A stretch of 64,000 bases of DNA from Pseudomonas sp. FeN3W (GCA_030263805.2 CP136010.1:186001-250000); one strand, 5' to 3'. Shown: positions 17,124 to 25,717, counted from the first letter of the stretch. Numbers and translations are program-made. Notes: generated from the letters alone by a model not told the origin.

Positions 17124-19076
17124 TTAGTGTCCTTCCCTATAAGCTTCGATTGCTGCTTCACGCGCGTCGCGCCAAGCATCCCAATGACGTTGGAATTGCT
17201 GCTTTAGCTGGGCGAGTGTCCCGTTACGCAAGTGCTTGAGCACCCCAAATCGTGTCACCAGCAATCTGGGCTGGCGCTCAGCCGCCATGCTGTTACTGGT
17301 CTCAAAATCATCAGCCATACCGGACTCGAGTAGGCTCGTGGGAGACCCTTCGACTCCCGCGAGAATGACTACCGACGCTGGCGAAGGCCCCAAAATGGCC
17401 ATCAGGTCATCGGCAACAGGCCTGGCGCCACTGTGATCGCCTGAAGCGCCTGACCAGTTCTGCAATGCAATGCTGAGAACATCCCCAACGTCAGGGATTT
17501 CGCGCCAATTGCCATCGTCGTTACCGATTGCGACGCAAACCAGAAGCAGCATCAGAATGGCGGTTTCCAGCAGGTCTGCAGTACGAGGCCCGACGCGCAG
17601 CGCGTGTTTCCCGTCTAAGCCTTCTGTTTTGGGGTACATGAGTTGTTCTAACAGTGACTCACGCGCAGCGGCGTCGGCTGTTAGCTCAGCGGCCCAAGAG
17701 CGCCACTTCGGTTCCAATGCTGCCAGTAATGGCATGTCGGATACCGAGTTCAACCTGGCCGTGATGCGGGCTTGTAGCTGCTCCCACACAAGATTGTTCA
17801 TTGCCCGGTGAAGTGCTGAAGATTCATCTCGCGCCTCCAGGATCGACGAGATTTCGCGACCCGACGCGCAGGACAGCGCCTCTGAATTGTCTATCCAAGG
17901 AAGCTCATCAAGATCACTCTCGCTGATCCCAAGCGTTCTACCCAACTCGTTCCCAGCGCCTTGGCGCCAAAGCGGCTCACCCAGAAGCAGGCAATGGCTC
18001 CCGCTCTTCAAGTGCAGGGCCAGCCGAAGGATGGCCGAGTGGAGGGCCACGGTATTTGGCGTAGGCGGGCAATAGGTAGCGTGCAACCGCAGCCTTCTGT
18101 TGTTACCGCCCGCTGTCCAGTGGTGACCGACAACTTCCGCGGCAGCATGGGCCGCTGGCAAGCTCGTCGTACCATTCAAGCTGTGGGTACCGGCGACCAT
18201 CCAACTGGATCCAGCCTGCGGCCTCATGAGGTATTGCGTCCAAGTCACAGCATCTGACCGGCGTGCGTCTTTGAGATGGTTAGCCATCGCATGACAGCTG
18301 ATGGCGTTAACATCCGTGGTACTTGTAGAAATGTACCCCACTAGCTTCTCAAGGGTTGCCCGCGAATCATTAAAGTGCCGTCCTAACGACTCGCACGCAC
18401 GCTCTTCAAGGTTCTCTTCGCTCCCTACGGCATGGATCGTAAGTGTCCGCATGGTTTGTCGAACATGATCCCAGTCGGTAAAGCCACACCAGGTCGTCAA
18501 CCATTTATAGACGTTTTGCGTTGGGGTATCGGGGCGGCTAGATAGGGCAGCCAGATCAAGACCGTCCTGCTTGCAGAGTCGACAAAACTCGTGCAGGTGA
18601 TTGGCGGTGATGGAGTCACTTGGCTTGCCCTTGATGACAACTTCCAGGCCGAGCAGGATGAGTGAAAAAGCGCGGACTGGCGGCTGCTTGGACTGGGGTG
18701 TGAGACTCCAGGCAGACAAGCTCTTCATGGCCTTATCGAGCTCAGAGTCGATGGCGCTATCGGACGGGACAACTGGCGTTGCACTTGCTGCTGCCTTGTT
18801 GCCGGCCTTGGGTTTATAGGACTTTATGTAGTCGGCTTTATCGATGTGCTTATCGCTGAAGGGGGTCGTCTGCCGCTTGATCTGGAAGTGCTCATAATGC
18901 TCATCCGCATGGTAGATGACCACGTCATCCCATTCGCCGATACCACCTTGTTCGGCACCGATCAGCAACGGTGCAGGGCGCCCATCCAGGTAGTTGTCCA
19001 CCATGTCCGACAAACGTTGAGCTATTACCAGCTTCTCGTAGCGGCCTTTTTGCTCAAGCCGGAACCTTCGGATCAT
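17124..19076 (-). CDS. ABC-3C-type effector with N-terminal PD-(D/E)xK (DUF4297-like) nuclease features
   Basis: This 650-residue protein starts at ATG 19076, preceded by an AAGGG-type ribosome site; an earlier in-frame codon at 19112 is less likely. Near the N-terminus, GAEQGGIGEWDDVVIYH followed by YEHFQIKRQ has the spacing of the acidic and QxK motifs of DUF4297-type dsDNA nucleases, as in Cap4. The central part has no motif I recognise. The C-terminal ~300 residues (from about PNTVALHSAILRLAL) would be the system-specific C-terminal domain. It is the first gene of the three-gene set and would cut DNA when licensed by the ATPase. Nuclease activity is inferred. Confidence 0.68.
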   Translation of the reverse strand: MIRRFRLEQKGRYEKLVIAQRLSDMVDNYLDGRPAPLLIGAEQGGIGEWDDVVIYHADEHYEHFQIKRQTTPFSDKHIDKADYIKSYKPKAGNKAAASATPVVPSDSAIDSELDKAMKSLSAWSLTPQSKQPPVRAFSLILLGLEVVIKGKPSDSITANHLHEFCRLCKQDGLDLAALSSRPDTPTQNVYKWLTTWCGFTDWDHVRQTMRTLTIHAVGSEENLEERACESLGRHFNDSRATLEKLVGYISTSTTDVNAISCHAMANHLKDARRSDAVTWTQYLMRPQAGSSWMVAGTHSLNGTTSLPAAHAAAEVVGHHWTAGGNNRRLRLHATYCPPTPNTVALHSAILRLALHLKSGSHCLLLGEPLWRQGAGNELGRTLGISESDLDELPWIDNSEALSCASGREISSILEARDESSALHRAMNNLVWEQLQARITARLNSVSDMPLLAALEPKWRSWAAELTADAAARESLLEQLMYPKTEGLDGKHALRVGPRTADLLETAILMLLLVCVAIGNDDGNWREIPDVGDVLSIALQNWSGASGDHSGARPVADDLMAILGPSPASVVILAGVEGSPTSLLESGMADDFETSNSMAAERQPRLLVTRFGVLKHLRNGTLAQLKQQFQRHWDAWRDAREAAIEAYREGH

Positions 19077-19360
19077 TCTGAATCCCTTCAAACATTTCGG
19101 CACCCAAGGCACCAGTGGCAGGTGTCCACATACTAGCGAGACGGTTTGGCCGAAGAAACAGGGCTCCCGCCGTCTCCCCGTATTCAGTGGCAGCTGGCTT
19201 TAGAGTCCAGCCGGCGAGCAGTCTGTAAGAAAGCTGCTGGTTCAGGCTTGTTACGACAGGCTGCTTTTGGCCGGTGGCGGACGCTAGTGACACGCAGCTA
19301 TCGGCCAATTGCGAGCAGTCAAGAACTAGCTTGGCTGGTCGGACTGGTGAGGCATGCAGG

Positions 19361-19801
19361 CTATTTTCTGGGCTTGAGCTTTTTCTTTGGCTCATGGACT
19401 GTAGGGAGCGGGGTCATGAGTCTCTCTCGTGAAAGTCCTGCTATAGATGCGTTATAGATAAGTCGGTTGGCGAGTTCAGCCATTGTGGAAAGTTGTGCCT
19501 TCAGAGCGTCATTCTCAGCTTGAAGTCGGGAAATTTTTTTCATCGCATCTAGTGTGCTTCTTGGTTTCGACATCCCATCGAGTTTTGTTTCGACGGACTT
19601 GAGTTGACCTTTCTTTGCTTTGTAGGCGCTTTTAATCAGCAGTTTTTTATTGAGTGCTTGACGAGTTGGTGGGGCTCCCCAGCCTAAAATTTCTTGAGCA
19701 CCAAGGCAGATGCTGTTCCAGTTCAGTGAATGATCAGTCGGCCAGTTTCTAACAAGTTGCGCGATCTGCCTTTCATTCTTGTCAGAGATGATCTTAGGCA
19801 T
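19361..19801 (-). CDS. Small coiled-coil protein of the recombinase operon (TnpC-like)
   Basis: This 146-residue protein overlaps the third recombinase gene by 8 bases. It has an N-terminal globular part (LVRNWPTDHSLNWNSICLGAQEILGW), a basic middle, a leucine-heptad coiled coil at about residues 85-115 (ISRLQAENDALKAQLSTMAEL) and a lysine-rich tail. Size, position and architecture resemble TnpC of Tn554, an accessory factor that affects efficiency and orientation of transposition. It is not itself a recombinase. Homology is suggested by layout, not proven. Confidence 0.7.
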   Translation of the reverse strand: MPKIISDKNERQIAQLVRNWPTDHSLNWNSICLGAQEILGWGAPPTRQALNKKLLIKSAYKAKKGQLKSVETKLDGMSKPRSTLDAMKKISRLQAENDALKAQLSTMAELANRLIYNASIAGLSRERLMTPLPTVHEPKKKLKPRK

Positions 19802-21857
19802 TGTCGGTGCTCCGGAGAAGTTCTAGGCAAGCTAGAAGGTCATCGCCATAAGTTATTCCAAGCATTTGTTTGTCAGGCAGCCTGATCGCGGCTGCTTCGG
19901 CTTTTTCGGAAACAATTGTCTGTTCATGGCTGAAGTCCCTGCCCTCTATTTCGATGGGACTCCCATCCGGGATCGATATATCATTCAAAATTGAAAGCAA
20001 ATTAGTGATTTGCTTAATTTGTGCGGCCGTAACAAGCGTCCAGCGCGACGCCGACCTTTCTCCATCTGATATCGCCTGCTGTGCGGCATCGTACGTCTGT
20101 CTAAGGCTATCTAGATCATGTTGAATCGTATCAGTGGCCAGCCTATCTCCTTTACACATCAATAGCTCAGAGCAATTAAGACAGTCTGCGAATTTGTTGC
20201 AAGGGCCAGCTCGCCAGCTACGACGACAAATACCGTAGCGGCTGCGATGGAATGGACCATGGCCATATTTTTCTGCATGTTCTTCAGTAACCGGTTGAAG
20301 TGGCTCATTTTTCTGGACCGTACCTAGTATGTCTGCTCCTTTGGCGACGAACGTGAGCGGGTCATCATTCAAATATGTGCGCGTCTGCCGACTGGTGGCG
20401 CGACTGCTCCACTCCGTGATCAGATCCAATGAAATGCCGCTGCTGCGAGCGAGTCTATTAATTAGGTGGCGAATGCTGTGTGACTTTAACTTAAATGCCT
20501 TGTATCCGTGATAGGCGAAAAAGTTAATGGACTCGGCCGCGGCGTTTCCAGTGTCCAGGCGCTTCCCATAAAAACTAGGATCAAATGGCGCTAACAGAAC
20601 GGGACTTGCAGTGCTCCGCAAGCGCAATTGGTTGCGACGAAGGCATAGCAGTGACTCAGACATTTTCAATGGAGGATTGGTAGATCCCTGGTGTGGCTCC
20701 TGGTAGGGGAAATATGGGTTGGTGGCTTTGTGCTCTATTAGTATAAGTTTCCAAAGCGAGTCTAGAGTAAATCCGGACAATGACCAACTACCGGTTAGTC
20801 TATGGATAAGGGATTGGCAGCAGGTTCGATCGGTAAAACCTAGAGCCTGCATTACTTGCTTTACCGAGAGTGGCTCGTTGTCTTGAACATTAGGGCAATT
20901 GGCGTGGCGGTAGAATCTCGATGGGTTGGTTTCCATGTAACGGGCCAAGGAGCGGCCTTCGTCAGTGATTTTTACTAGCCGATTTATTGCGTCTGTAGTG
21001 ATATTTATTAGTGTTTTCGGAATTGGTTTGCGTGCAAACTCTTTGGTCTTTGGGACCCAGTAGACTAAATAGTATTGAATCTCCCCGTTTTTGTCGTGAT
21101 CGTCTCGCAAGCAATCAATGCGAAAGCGCAGGGTCTCACCTATACGCATGGGTGCACTTAGTAGTAAAGCGGTAATGCAAGTGACCATAACGTCATTATC
21201 AATCTGCACTTCATAGGCGCCACGTGAGAATACCTCTGCAATCGCAAGTAGCGCATCCTGATCAGGAGCTTTCTGAGCCTTTACTTCAGCAGGTGCTTGA
21301 GAACCATTTAAGTAATCGTAACTGCGCGCACCTAGGTAAGGGTGCCTCCAAAAACGCGGGTCGACCTGTATTATGAAGAGATCTGATAACGATTTTAGAA
21401 TGGAAAGCACTATGTTGCAGAGCGATTGCCGTATAGTGCTTGACTCCAAAGTGCAGACGATTATTTCCCAATGCCGCTGGTCAAATTTAGTGATGTCGGG
21501 TGTTGCCATGTTTTGGCGCAACGAAAATTCGATCAGTCGTAATGCAGCGATGTCTCTGCTTATTCCCTTGGTTGGGTGCAGGGTGTGTTTGTATCGGAGA
21601 AATGCCTTGGCGAATTCGATAAAGGATGGATGCATCAAATGGATTGGCTGGCTTCGGGACTTGGGTGGTAGGTCTTTATTTTCAAAGTTTATAAAACGGA
21701 TGCCCGTGTGCGTTGTTTGCCACCTATCAGCTGTCCAAGTAAAGCCGCGCAGGTCGGACCAAAGCGTTAATTCGTTATGAGCAAAATTGATGAAGTCGTC
21801 TAGGTTCTGATTGGCTGATATTTCGTGCTTTGGAATAAATTGGATAATCTGGGTCAT
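19794..21857 (-). CDS. Tyrosine recombinase 3 of the trio (large, zinc-finger-like)
   Basis: This 687-residue protein starts at ATG 21857, overlapping the stop of recombinase 2 as ATGA. The catalytic domain shows Arg in LLLSAPMRIGETLRF, the H-x2-R motif HSIRHLINRLA, a Trp in ITEWSSR and the Tyr nucleophile candidate in RQTRTYLNDD. After it a cysteine cluster (CRRSWRAGPCNKFADCLNC, plus a later Cys) looks like a zinc-binding DNA-contact module. It would act with the other two recombinases in excision and integration. Base composition is richer in A and T than the backbone. Confidence 0.85.
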   Translation of the reverse strand: MTQIIQFIPKHEISANQNLDDFINFAHNELTLWSDLRGFTWTADRWQTTHTGIRFINFENKDLPPKSRSQPIHLMHPSFIEFAKAFLRYKHTLHPTKGISRDIAALRLIEFSLRQNMATPDITKFDQRHWEIIVCTLESSTIRQSLCNIVLSILKSLSDLFIIQVDPRFWRHPYLGARSYDYLNGSQAPAEVKAQKAPDQDALLAIAEVFSRGAYEVQIDNDVMVTCITALLLSAPMRIGETLRFRIDCLRDDHDKNGEIQYYLVYWVPKTKEFARKPIPKTLINITTDAINRLVKITDEGRSLARYMETNPSRFYRHANCPNVQDNEPLSVKQVMQALGFTDRTCCQSLIHRLTGSWSLSGFTLDSLWKLILIEHKATNPYFPYQEPHQGSTNPPLKMSESLLCLRRNQLRLRSTASPVLLAPFDPSFYGKRLDTGNAAAESINFFAYHGYKAFKLKSHSIRHLINRLARSSGISLDLITEWSSRATSRQTRTYLNDDPLTFVAKGADILGTVQKNEPLQPVTEEHAEKYGHGPFHRSRYGICRRSWRAGPCNKFADCLNCSELLMCKGDRLATDTIQHDLDSLRQTYDAAQQAISDGERSASRWTLVTAAQIKQITNLLSILNDISIPDGSPIEIEGRDFSHEQTIVSEKAEAAAIRLPDKQMLGITYGDDLLACLELLRSTDNA

Positions 21858-23527
21858 TGAGTTAGCCCCAGTTCGACAATTCGGTTGTTGCAGCGGGTAA
21901 TGCAATTTTTTACTGCAAGAATGTCGGCAGAGAGATCAATGGGAATAAGTAGATTTCGCTGCCCGCCAATTCTTAACGCTTGATTCTCCTCAGACTGCCT
22001 CTGTAGCAGAGCATCTAGTACTTCATGGTGTGGCGCATGTACGAGAGGTTCGAAATGCTTGCAGCGGTAGCAGGGTATAGGAACCGAGGTCGTAGCGCAG
22101 AAGCTGTGCTTGCCACAGCGTCCGACGCTAAGTAGCTCTCCAGGGCGTGAGAACTCGAGTTTGCTAGTCGGATCGGTGGCTCTTGTGGCCTGCTCATCTG
22201 AATCGATCAAAGCTCCAGCAAAAGCCATTGCTAGCGGTGCCAAGGCCGGACCCATGGCCTCGTCTATGACACGGGCCTGTTCCGCTGGGTCGTTATAATA
22301 GGCTTCGAGTGCTCTTTCTGTTGTGTGGCCCAGCCAGTGCGAAAGCAAATTTTTTGGTACGCCCTTTCGCGCAAGTTGACGTGCTCGTGTATGACGCATT
22401 CGGGTCGCATTAATAATCATTACCCGACTGGTGCGGGGGCTGATTGGTGCCTTCGGGCATTTAGAGTACTGACCCTTAGCTGCGCCATATGCGCAGGACG
22501 GGGTGTTTCTCTTCCATCTTAATATCTCAGTAATTGAATGCCGTTCAAGATGGAAATGAGGAGAGTCTAGGCTGTCAAGAAGCTCTAGTTTGAGGTGGGT
22601 TTCAATCAGGCTGCGGGCTTCTTTAATGCGTTCTTCACTGCAGAAGAAAGGTAGTAGATTTAGTTGGTCGTCCGTGAGAGAGAGGCCGAGAGTATGCTCA
22701 TAAAGTTCTCTGACTTCTTGGCGCTGAATTTGGCAAAGCCCCCATACGTGATCTGCCAGTGGGTGTGGTTCGAATTTGCTGTCTCGAAAGCCAGTCTCGG
22801 CTGCTTGGTCTTTGATTCCTGGGAAATCGATGATTCGGCCCGTTAGTCCGATTTCTTTTGATTCATCAAAGCCCCTTATATCGCCAGCTTTTAGTAGCGC
22901 GATTTGATTTGGCCTTCGCGCGTATTGCATAGACAAGATTTTAATTAGTGTTACTTGGGTGTCAGAGACTCCTGTGTCGTAGTTGTTCCAAGTGGACATC
23001 AACAAGGACTCGTATTCATCCTCGGTTAGCCAGCTCTTCTCAGGGTCGTCTGAGAGCACGTTACGTGGGCCGTTAGGGCGAGCAGCTGTTTCTTGCAGCA
23101 AGTGCAATGCGTCTATCTTAATGGCTGAATCGTAACGCTCCTTCCAGTGCAGGAAAAATTCGATGGCGACTCTTTTCGCGCCATGGAATCCCGGTCTGGC
23201 AATGGAATGCGCTATCCAGCCTGCGTTGAATTCTTCAGGAGGGTTGGAGTTCAATGCTGCCCTGAAGTTCATGAAGAAAGTCGTGCAGGAGGTGGCTGAA
23301 TAAGTTCCCTGTTTGCTGAAGGAGATTAGGTGAAGTTTGAAGGAGGTCTTGATTGATGAGAGTAATCGCGACAGGCCATGGGTCATGTCGATCCGTTTTT
23401 GACCTGTTCTAACTAAAGTGTCATTATCCCAATAAAACAAATCTCCATGAGGCTCAGGGCGATCCGTGCGTTGTAGATCGATGTCAAGCTCTGTTGAGAT
23501 GTTTGCATGTGTTGGCGTGCTATTCAC
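21854..23527 (-). CDS. Tyrosine recombinase 2 of the trio
   Basis: This 557-residue integrase-like protein shows Arg in SMQYARRPNQIALL, the box-2 motif RMRHTRARQLARKG, His in LLSHWLGHT and the Tyr candidate in ALEAYYND, all in the expected order. A C-terminal cysteine group (CGKHSFC, CYRCKHF) suggests zinc binding. It overlaps recombinase 1 and recombinase 3 by 4 bases at each end, so all are translated from one message. It resembles TnpB-type recombinases of Tn554 relatives. Confidence 0.86.
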   Translation of the reverse strand: MNSTPTHANISTELDIDLQRTDRPEPHGDLFYWDNDTLVRTGQKRIDMTHGLSRLLSSIKTSFKLHLISFSKQGTYSATSCTTFFMNFRAALNSNPPEEFNAGWIAHSIARPGFHGAKRVAIEFFLHWKERYDSAIKIDALHLLQETAARPNGPRNVLSDDPEKSWLTEDEYESLLMSTWNNYDTGVSDTQVTLIKILSMQYARRPNQIALLKAGDIRGFDESKEIGLTGRIIDFPGIKDQAAETGFRDSKFEPHPLADHVWGLCQIQRQEVRELYEHTLGLSLTDDQLNLLPFFCSEERIKEARSLIETHLKLELLDSLDSPHFHLERHSITEILRWKRNTPSCAYGAAKGQYSKCPKAPISPRTSRVMIINATRMRHTRARQLARKGVPKNLLSHWLGHTTERALEAYYNDPAEQARVIDEAMGPALAPLAMAFAGALIDSDEQATRATDPTSKLEFSRPGELLSVGRCGKHSFCATTSVPIPCYRCKHFEPLVHAPHHEVLDALLQRQSEENQALRIGGQRNLLIPIDLSADILAVKNCITRCNNRIVELGLTQ

Positions 23528-24732
23528 TGTAGGCCCCTCGCTGAGTCAGATGCAATGGATAAGCCGACTTCGAGCGATTTTTCTTGCACATGTCGATAGT
23601 TGTAGCGGTTTGACATGGCTGAGCCGGGGGCCCAGCCCATTAAATACTCTCTTAATTGTCGTTCTTCTTCAAATGACATGCCGATCGCATCTACTTTCAT
23701 TGAGAATCGATAGTTCCAATCGTGGCGTAAAAGGTGCGGGTGAATCGGTGTTAGTGCCGGAAAGGATTTTTTGAGGTTAGAAAGTCCGGAGTCGAAAGAA
23801 CTTTTAGGGAGTGCTTGGCCTAGGGTTCGCCCGGCTCGATGGATTACAAAAATGAAGTCTTCGTCAGAGAAACCGACACCTTCGACTTCAGCTCGCCAGT
23901 TGTTGCAGTATTCATCAAGTTGTGCCTCGAGGCTTTCCGATATTGGAAGCGTACGGCCGAGTGTTTTAGCAACTGGCTGGTTCAGTCTTGAATCGAATTC
24001 ATCATGGTGATTGCGGGTGATCTCTAAGGTGGCACTATCCTCGCCAGTTGCATTGCTAAAGTTTTTTAGCTTGAGGCCTAGTAGCTCGCCGACGCGCATG
24101 CCAGTTTCGTAGAGAATACGGAGCATTACGATATTCCGTATCCTGGATCCTAGATCTTGAGTGCGCGTTATGCCTTCGAATGGTTGCTCGAACAGGCTCA
24201 ATAATTTGCCGCTGGAGGCAGTGGTCAGGCTTTTGGTAACTACACGACGGTTTTGCGAGGATTTTGAACCGCTTTTTCGGATTTTCTTTTTTAAGAGCAT
24301 ATCGCTTTGAGCTTCGATTGATGCTCTTACGTTTACTGTGTTCCAGTCCGTAATAACCTCTTGGGCAAGCCAGCGAAGATACTCTGTTGCATAGGCGACA
24401 TAGGTGTTGTACTTCGGGCTTCCGATGACTTCGCCTTTTCCTCCGAGCTTGCTGGCTCTTAGATGGTTAGCAAGGTCATCAATCTGGGCACAGGTGAGAA
24501 ACTTACTTCTATGGAAACAGTTGGCGAGGTCCACCTGTTTGGTAAATTCCCATTCGCAGATGCGCTTGATCACGGCCAGATAGACTTTCTGCGTCTCGTG
24601 AGTGGCTGAGCGGAGGAAGCGAGCGACAAAGGCTGTCGGGTAGAATAAAGGGAGGCCTGGCGTCTCTGTGTCGTAAAGCTGGGAAAACCGCTCGCCGGAC
24701 CTTGTCATGAAGGTTTTGATTGTGTAGGGCAT
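23524..24732 (-). CDS. Tyrosine recombinase 1 of the trio
   Basis: This 402-residue recombinase is the first gene of the element's recombination operon. It has an N-terminal SAM-like core-binding domain (about 35-160), then catalytic residues Arg (YETGMRVGELLGLKL), H-x2-R (HPHLLRHDWNY), Trp-Gly (LMGWAPGSA) and Tyr (MSNRYNYRHV). ATG 24732 directly abuts a GTTTACATTTT repeat at 24733, so recombinase binding there could also control its own expression. It diverges from the rebuilt dnaQ, with 119 bases between the two starts. Confidence 0.88.
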   Translation of the reverse strand: MPYTIKTFMTRSGERFSQLYDTETPGLPLFYPTAFVARFLRSATHETQKVYLAVIKRICEWEFTKQVDLANCFHRSKFLTCAQIDDLANHLRASKLGGKGEVIGSPKYNTYVAYATEYLRWLAQEVITDWNTVNVRASIEAQSDMLLKKKIRKSGSKSSQNRRVVTKSLTTASSGKLLSLFEQPFEGITRTQDLGSRIRNIVMLRILYETGMRVGELLGLKLKNFSNATGEDSATLEITRNHHDEFDSRLNQPVAKTLGRTLPISESLEAQLDEYCNNWRAEVEGVGFSDEDFIFVIHRAGRTLGQALPKSSFDSGLSNLKKSFPALTPIHPHLLRHDWNYRFSMKVDAIGMSFEEERQLREYLMGWAPGSAMSNRYNYRHVQEKSLEVGLSIASDSARGLQ

Positions 24733-24782
24733 GTTTACATTTTTGCGCAGTTGAGTGGAAGACGATTTTTGGTTTACATCTT
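24733..24782 (+). repeat. Two direct GTTTACAT-type sites at the island's right end
   Basis: GTTTACATTTT is at 24733-24743 and GTTTACATCTT at 24772-24782, in the same orientation and 39 bases apart. They match the inverted pair at the left end (6742-6787). They occupy the space between the recombinase operon and dnaQ and probably bind recombinases or regulate the divergent promoters. A separate near-palindrome CGATTT/AAATCG (24856-24869) lies nearer the right core, inside the new dnaQ start. Confidence 0.62.
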
Positions 24783-24851
24783 TGCGTTGGGCATCGCGAG
24801 CAATTTTGAGCTGGATGCCAGTGTTTGTGACTACTTTGGGGCAAGTGCGCT

Positions 24852-25601
24852 ATGACGATTTACAAATCGAATACTGACAGGGTGGTAGTGCTGGATACCG
24901 AAACGACCGGCATGCCGGTGACCGATGGCCACCGGATCATCGAGATTGGCTGTGTCGAAGTCATCGGCCGCCGCCTGACCGGGCGGCACTACCATGTCTA
25001 TCTGCAACCCGATCGTGAAGTGGATGAGGGCGCGATCGCCGTTCACGGCATCACCAACGAGTTTCTTGTCGACAAGCCTCGGTTCCGCGACGTCGCCGAC
25101 GAGTTCTTCGAATTCATCAAGGACGCGCAGCTGGTCATCCACAACGCCGCGTTCGACCTTGGCTTCATCAATAACGAGTTCGCCCTGCTCGGTCAGCAGG
25201 AGCGTGCCGAGATCACCGACCATTGCTCGGTGCTCGATACCCTGCTGATGGCTCGGGAGCGTCACCCGGGCCAGCGCAACAGCCTCGATGCCTTGTGCAA
25301 ACGCTACGGCGTGGACAACTCGGGTCGCGACCTGCACGGCGCTCTGCTCGATGCCGAGATTCTCGCCGACGTCTGGCTGACCATGACCGGCGGGCAGACC
25401 AATCTGTCCCTCGCCGGTGATGGTGAAAGTTCCGACGGCGGTCGGCCCCAGCCCACGCCGATCCGCCGGCTACCGGCTGATCGGCCGCGCACTGCGGTGC
25501 TGCGCGCTACCGAAGAAGAAGTTGCTGCGCACATGGCGCGGATGGCCGCGATCGAGAAGGCCGCCGGCGCGGCTCCGCTCTGGACTCAGCTCGACGGCTG
25601 A
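24852..25601 (+). CDS. dnaQ: DNA polymerase III epsilon subunit (proofreading 3'-5' exonuclease), 5' end rebuilt by the island
   Basis: This 249-residue DEDDh exonuclease has motif I VVLDTETTG, motif II HNAAFDLGF and motif III HGALLDAE, so catalysis should be intact. The C-terminal tail that binds the polymerase alpha subunit is present. The first 11 or so residues (MTIYKSNTDRV) come from the mobile element. Native sequence begins at GTAGTGCTG (24885), and the native MRS start is stranded at 6597. The gene has therefore lost its link to rnhA and must use a promoter in the 119 bases shared with recombinase 1. A GGGGC stretch precedes the ATG. Confidence 0.95.
   Translation: MTIYKSNTDRVVVLDTETTGMPVTDGHRIIEIGCVEVIGRRLTGRHYHVYLQPDREVDEGAIAVHGITNEFLVDKPRFRDVADEFFEFIKDAQLVIHNAAFDLGFINNEFALLGQQERAEITDHCSVLDTLLMARERHPGQRNSLDALCKRYGVDNSGRDLHGALLDAEILADVWLTMTGGQTNLSLAGDGESSDGGRPQPTPIRRLPADRPRTAVLRATEEEVAAHMARMAAIEKAAGAAPLWTQLDG
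24885..24893 (+). repeat. Right attachment core of the island (GTAGTGCTG)
   Basis: This is the direct copy of 6606-6614, lying in dnaQ codons for Val-Val-Leu. Downstream DNA (GATACCGAAACGACC) is native dnaQ; upstream DNA is the element. Together with the left copy it sets the element length at 18,279 bases. Confidence 0.85.
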
Positions 25602-25717
25602 ATGGCTCGGCATTGCCGCCGACTTGCGTCGCTGCCCCACAACCGCTCGTTTCAATGCACTGTTGCTTTGCTGCGGACGCTTCTACCCTGTAGGTGGATC
25701 GTTCGCAGAGAGTGCGC

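Larger units (their letters stand above)
6606..24893. mobile_element. Tn554/RIT-like integrative element carrying ptxABCDE and an ABC-3C-like locus, inserted in dnaQ
   Basis: About 18.28 kb separates the two GTAGTGCTG copies. The right end holds an overlapping operon of three tyrosine recombinases and a small coiled-coil protein, transcribed inward from that end. Copies of GTTTACATTTT occur at both ends. Cargo from right to left is an ABC-three-component-like set, the phosphite operon ptxABCDE, a CysQ-like pseudogene, a small unknown gene and an XRE regulator. The recombinase block is visibly richer in A and T than the flanking backbone, while ptx has backbone-like composition, which suggests a mosaic origin. 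No conjugation or replication genes are present, so transfer would need a plasmid or another helper. Confidence 0.88.

Noticed and set aside
19054..19395. Open frame bridging the recombinase block and the nuclease-like gene
   Set aside because: It overlaps two better-supported genes and has no similarity to known proteins; likely promoter or spacer DNA.
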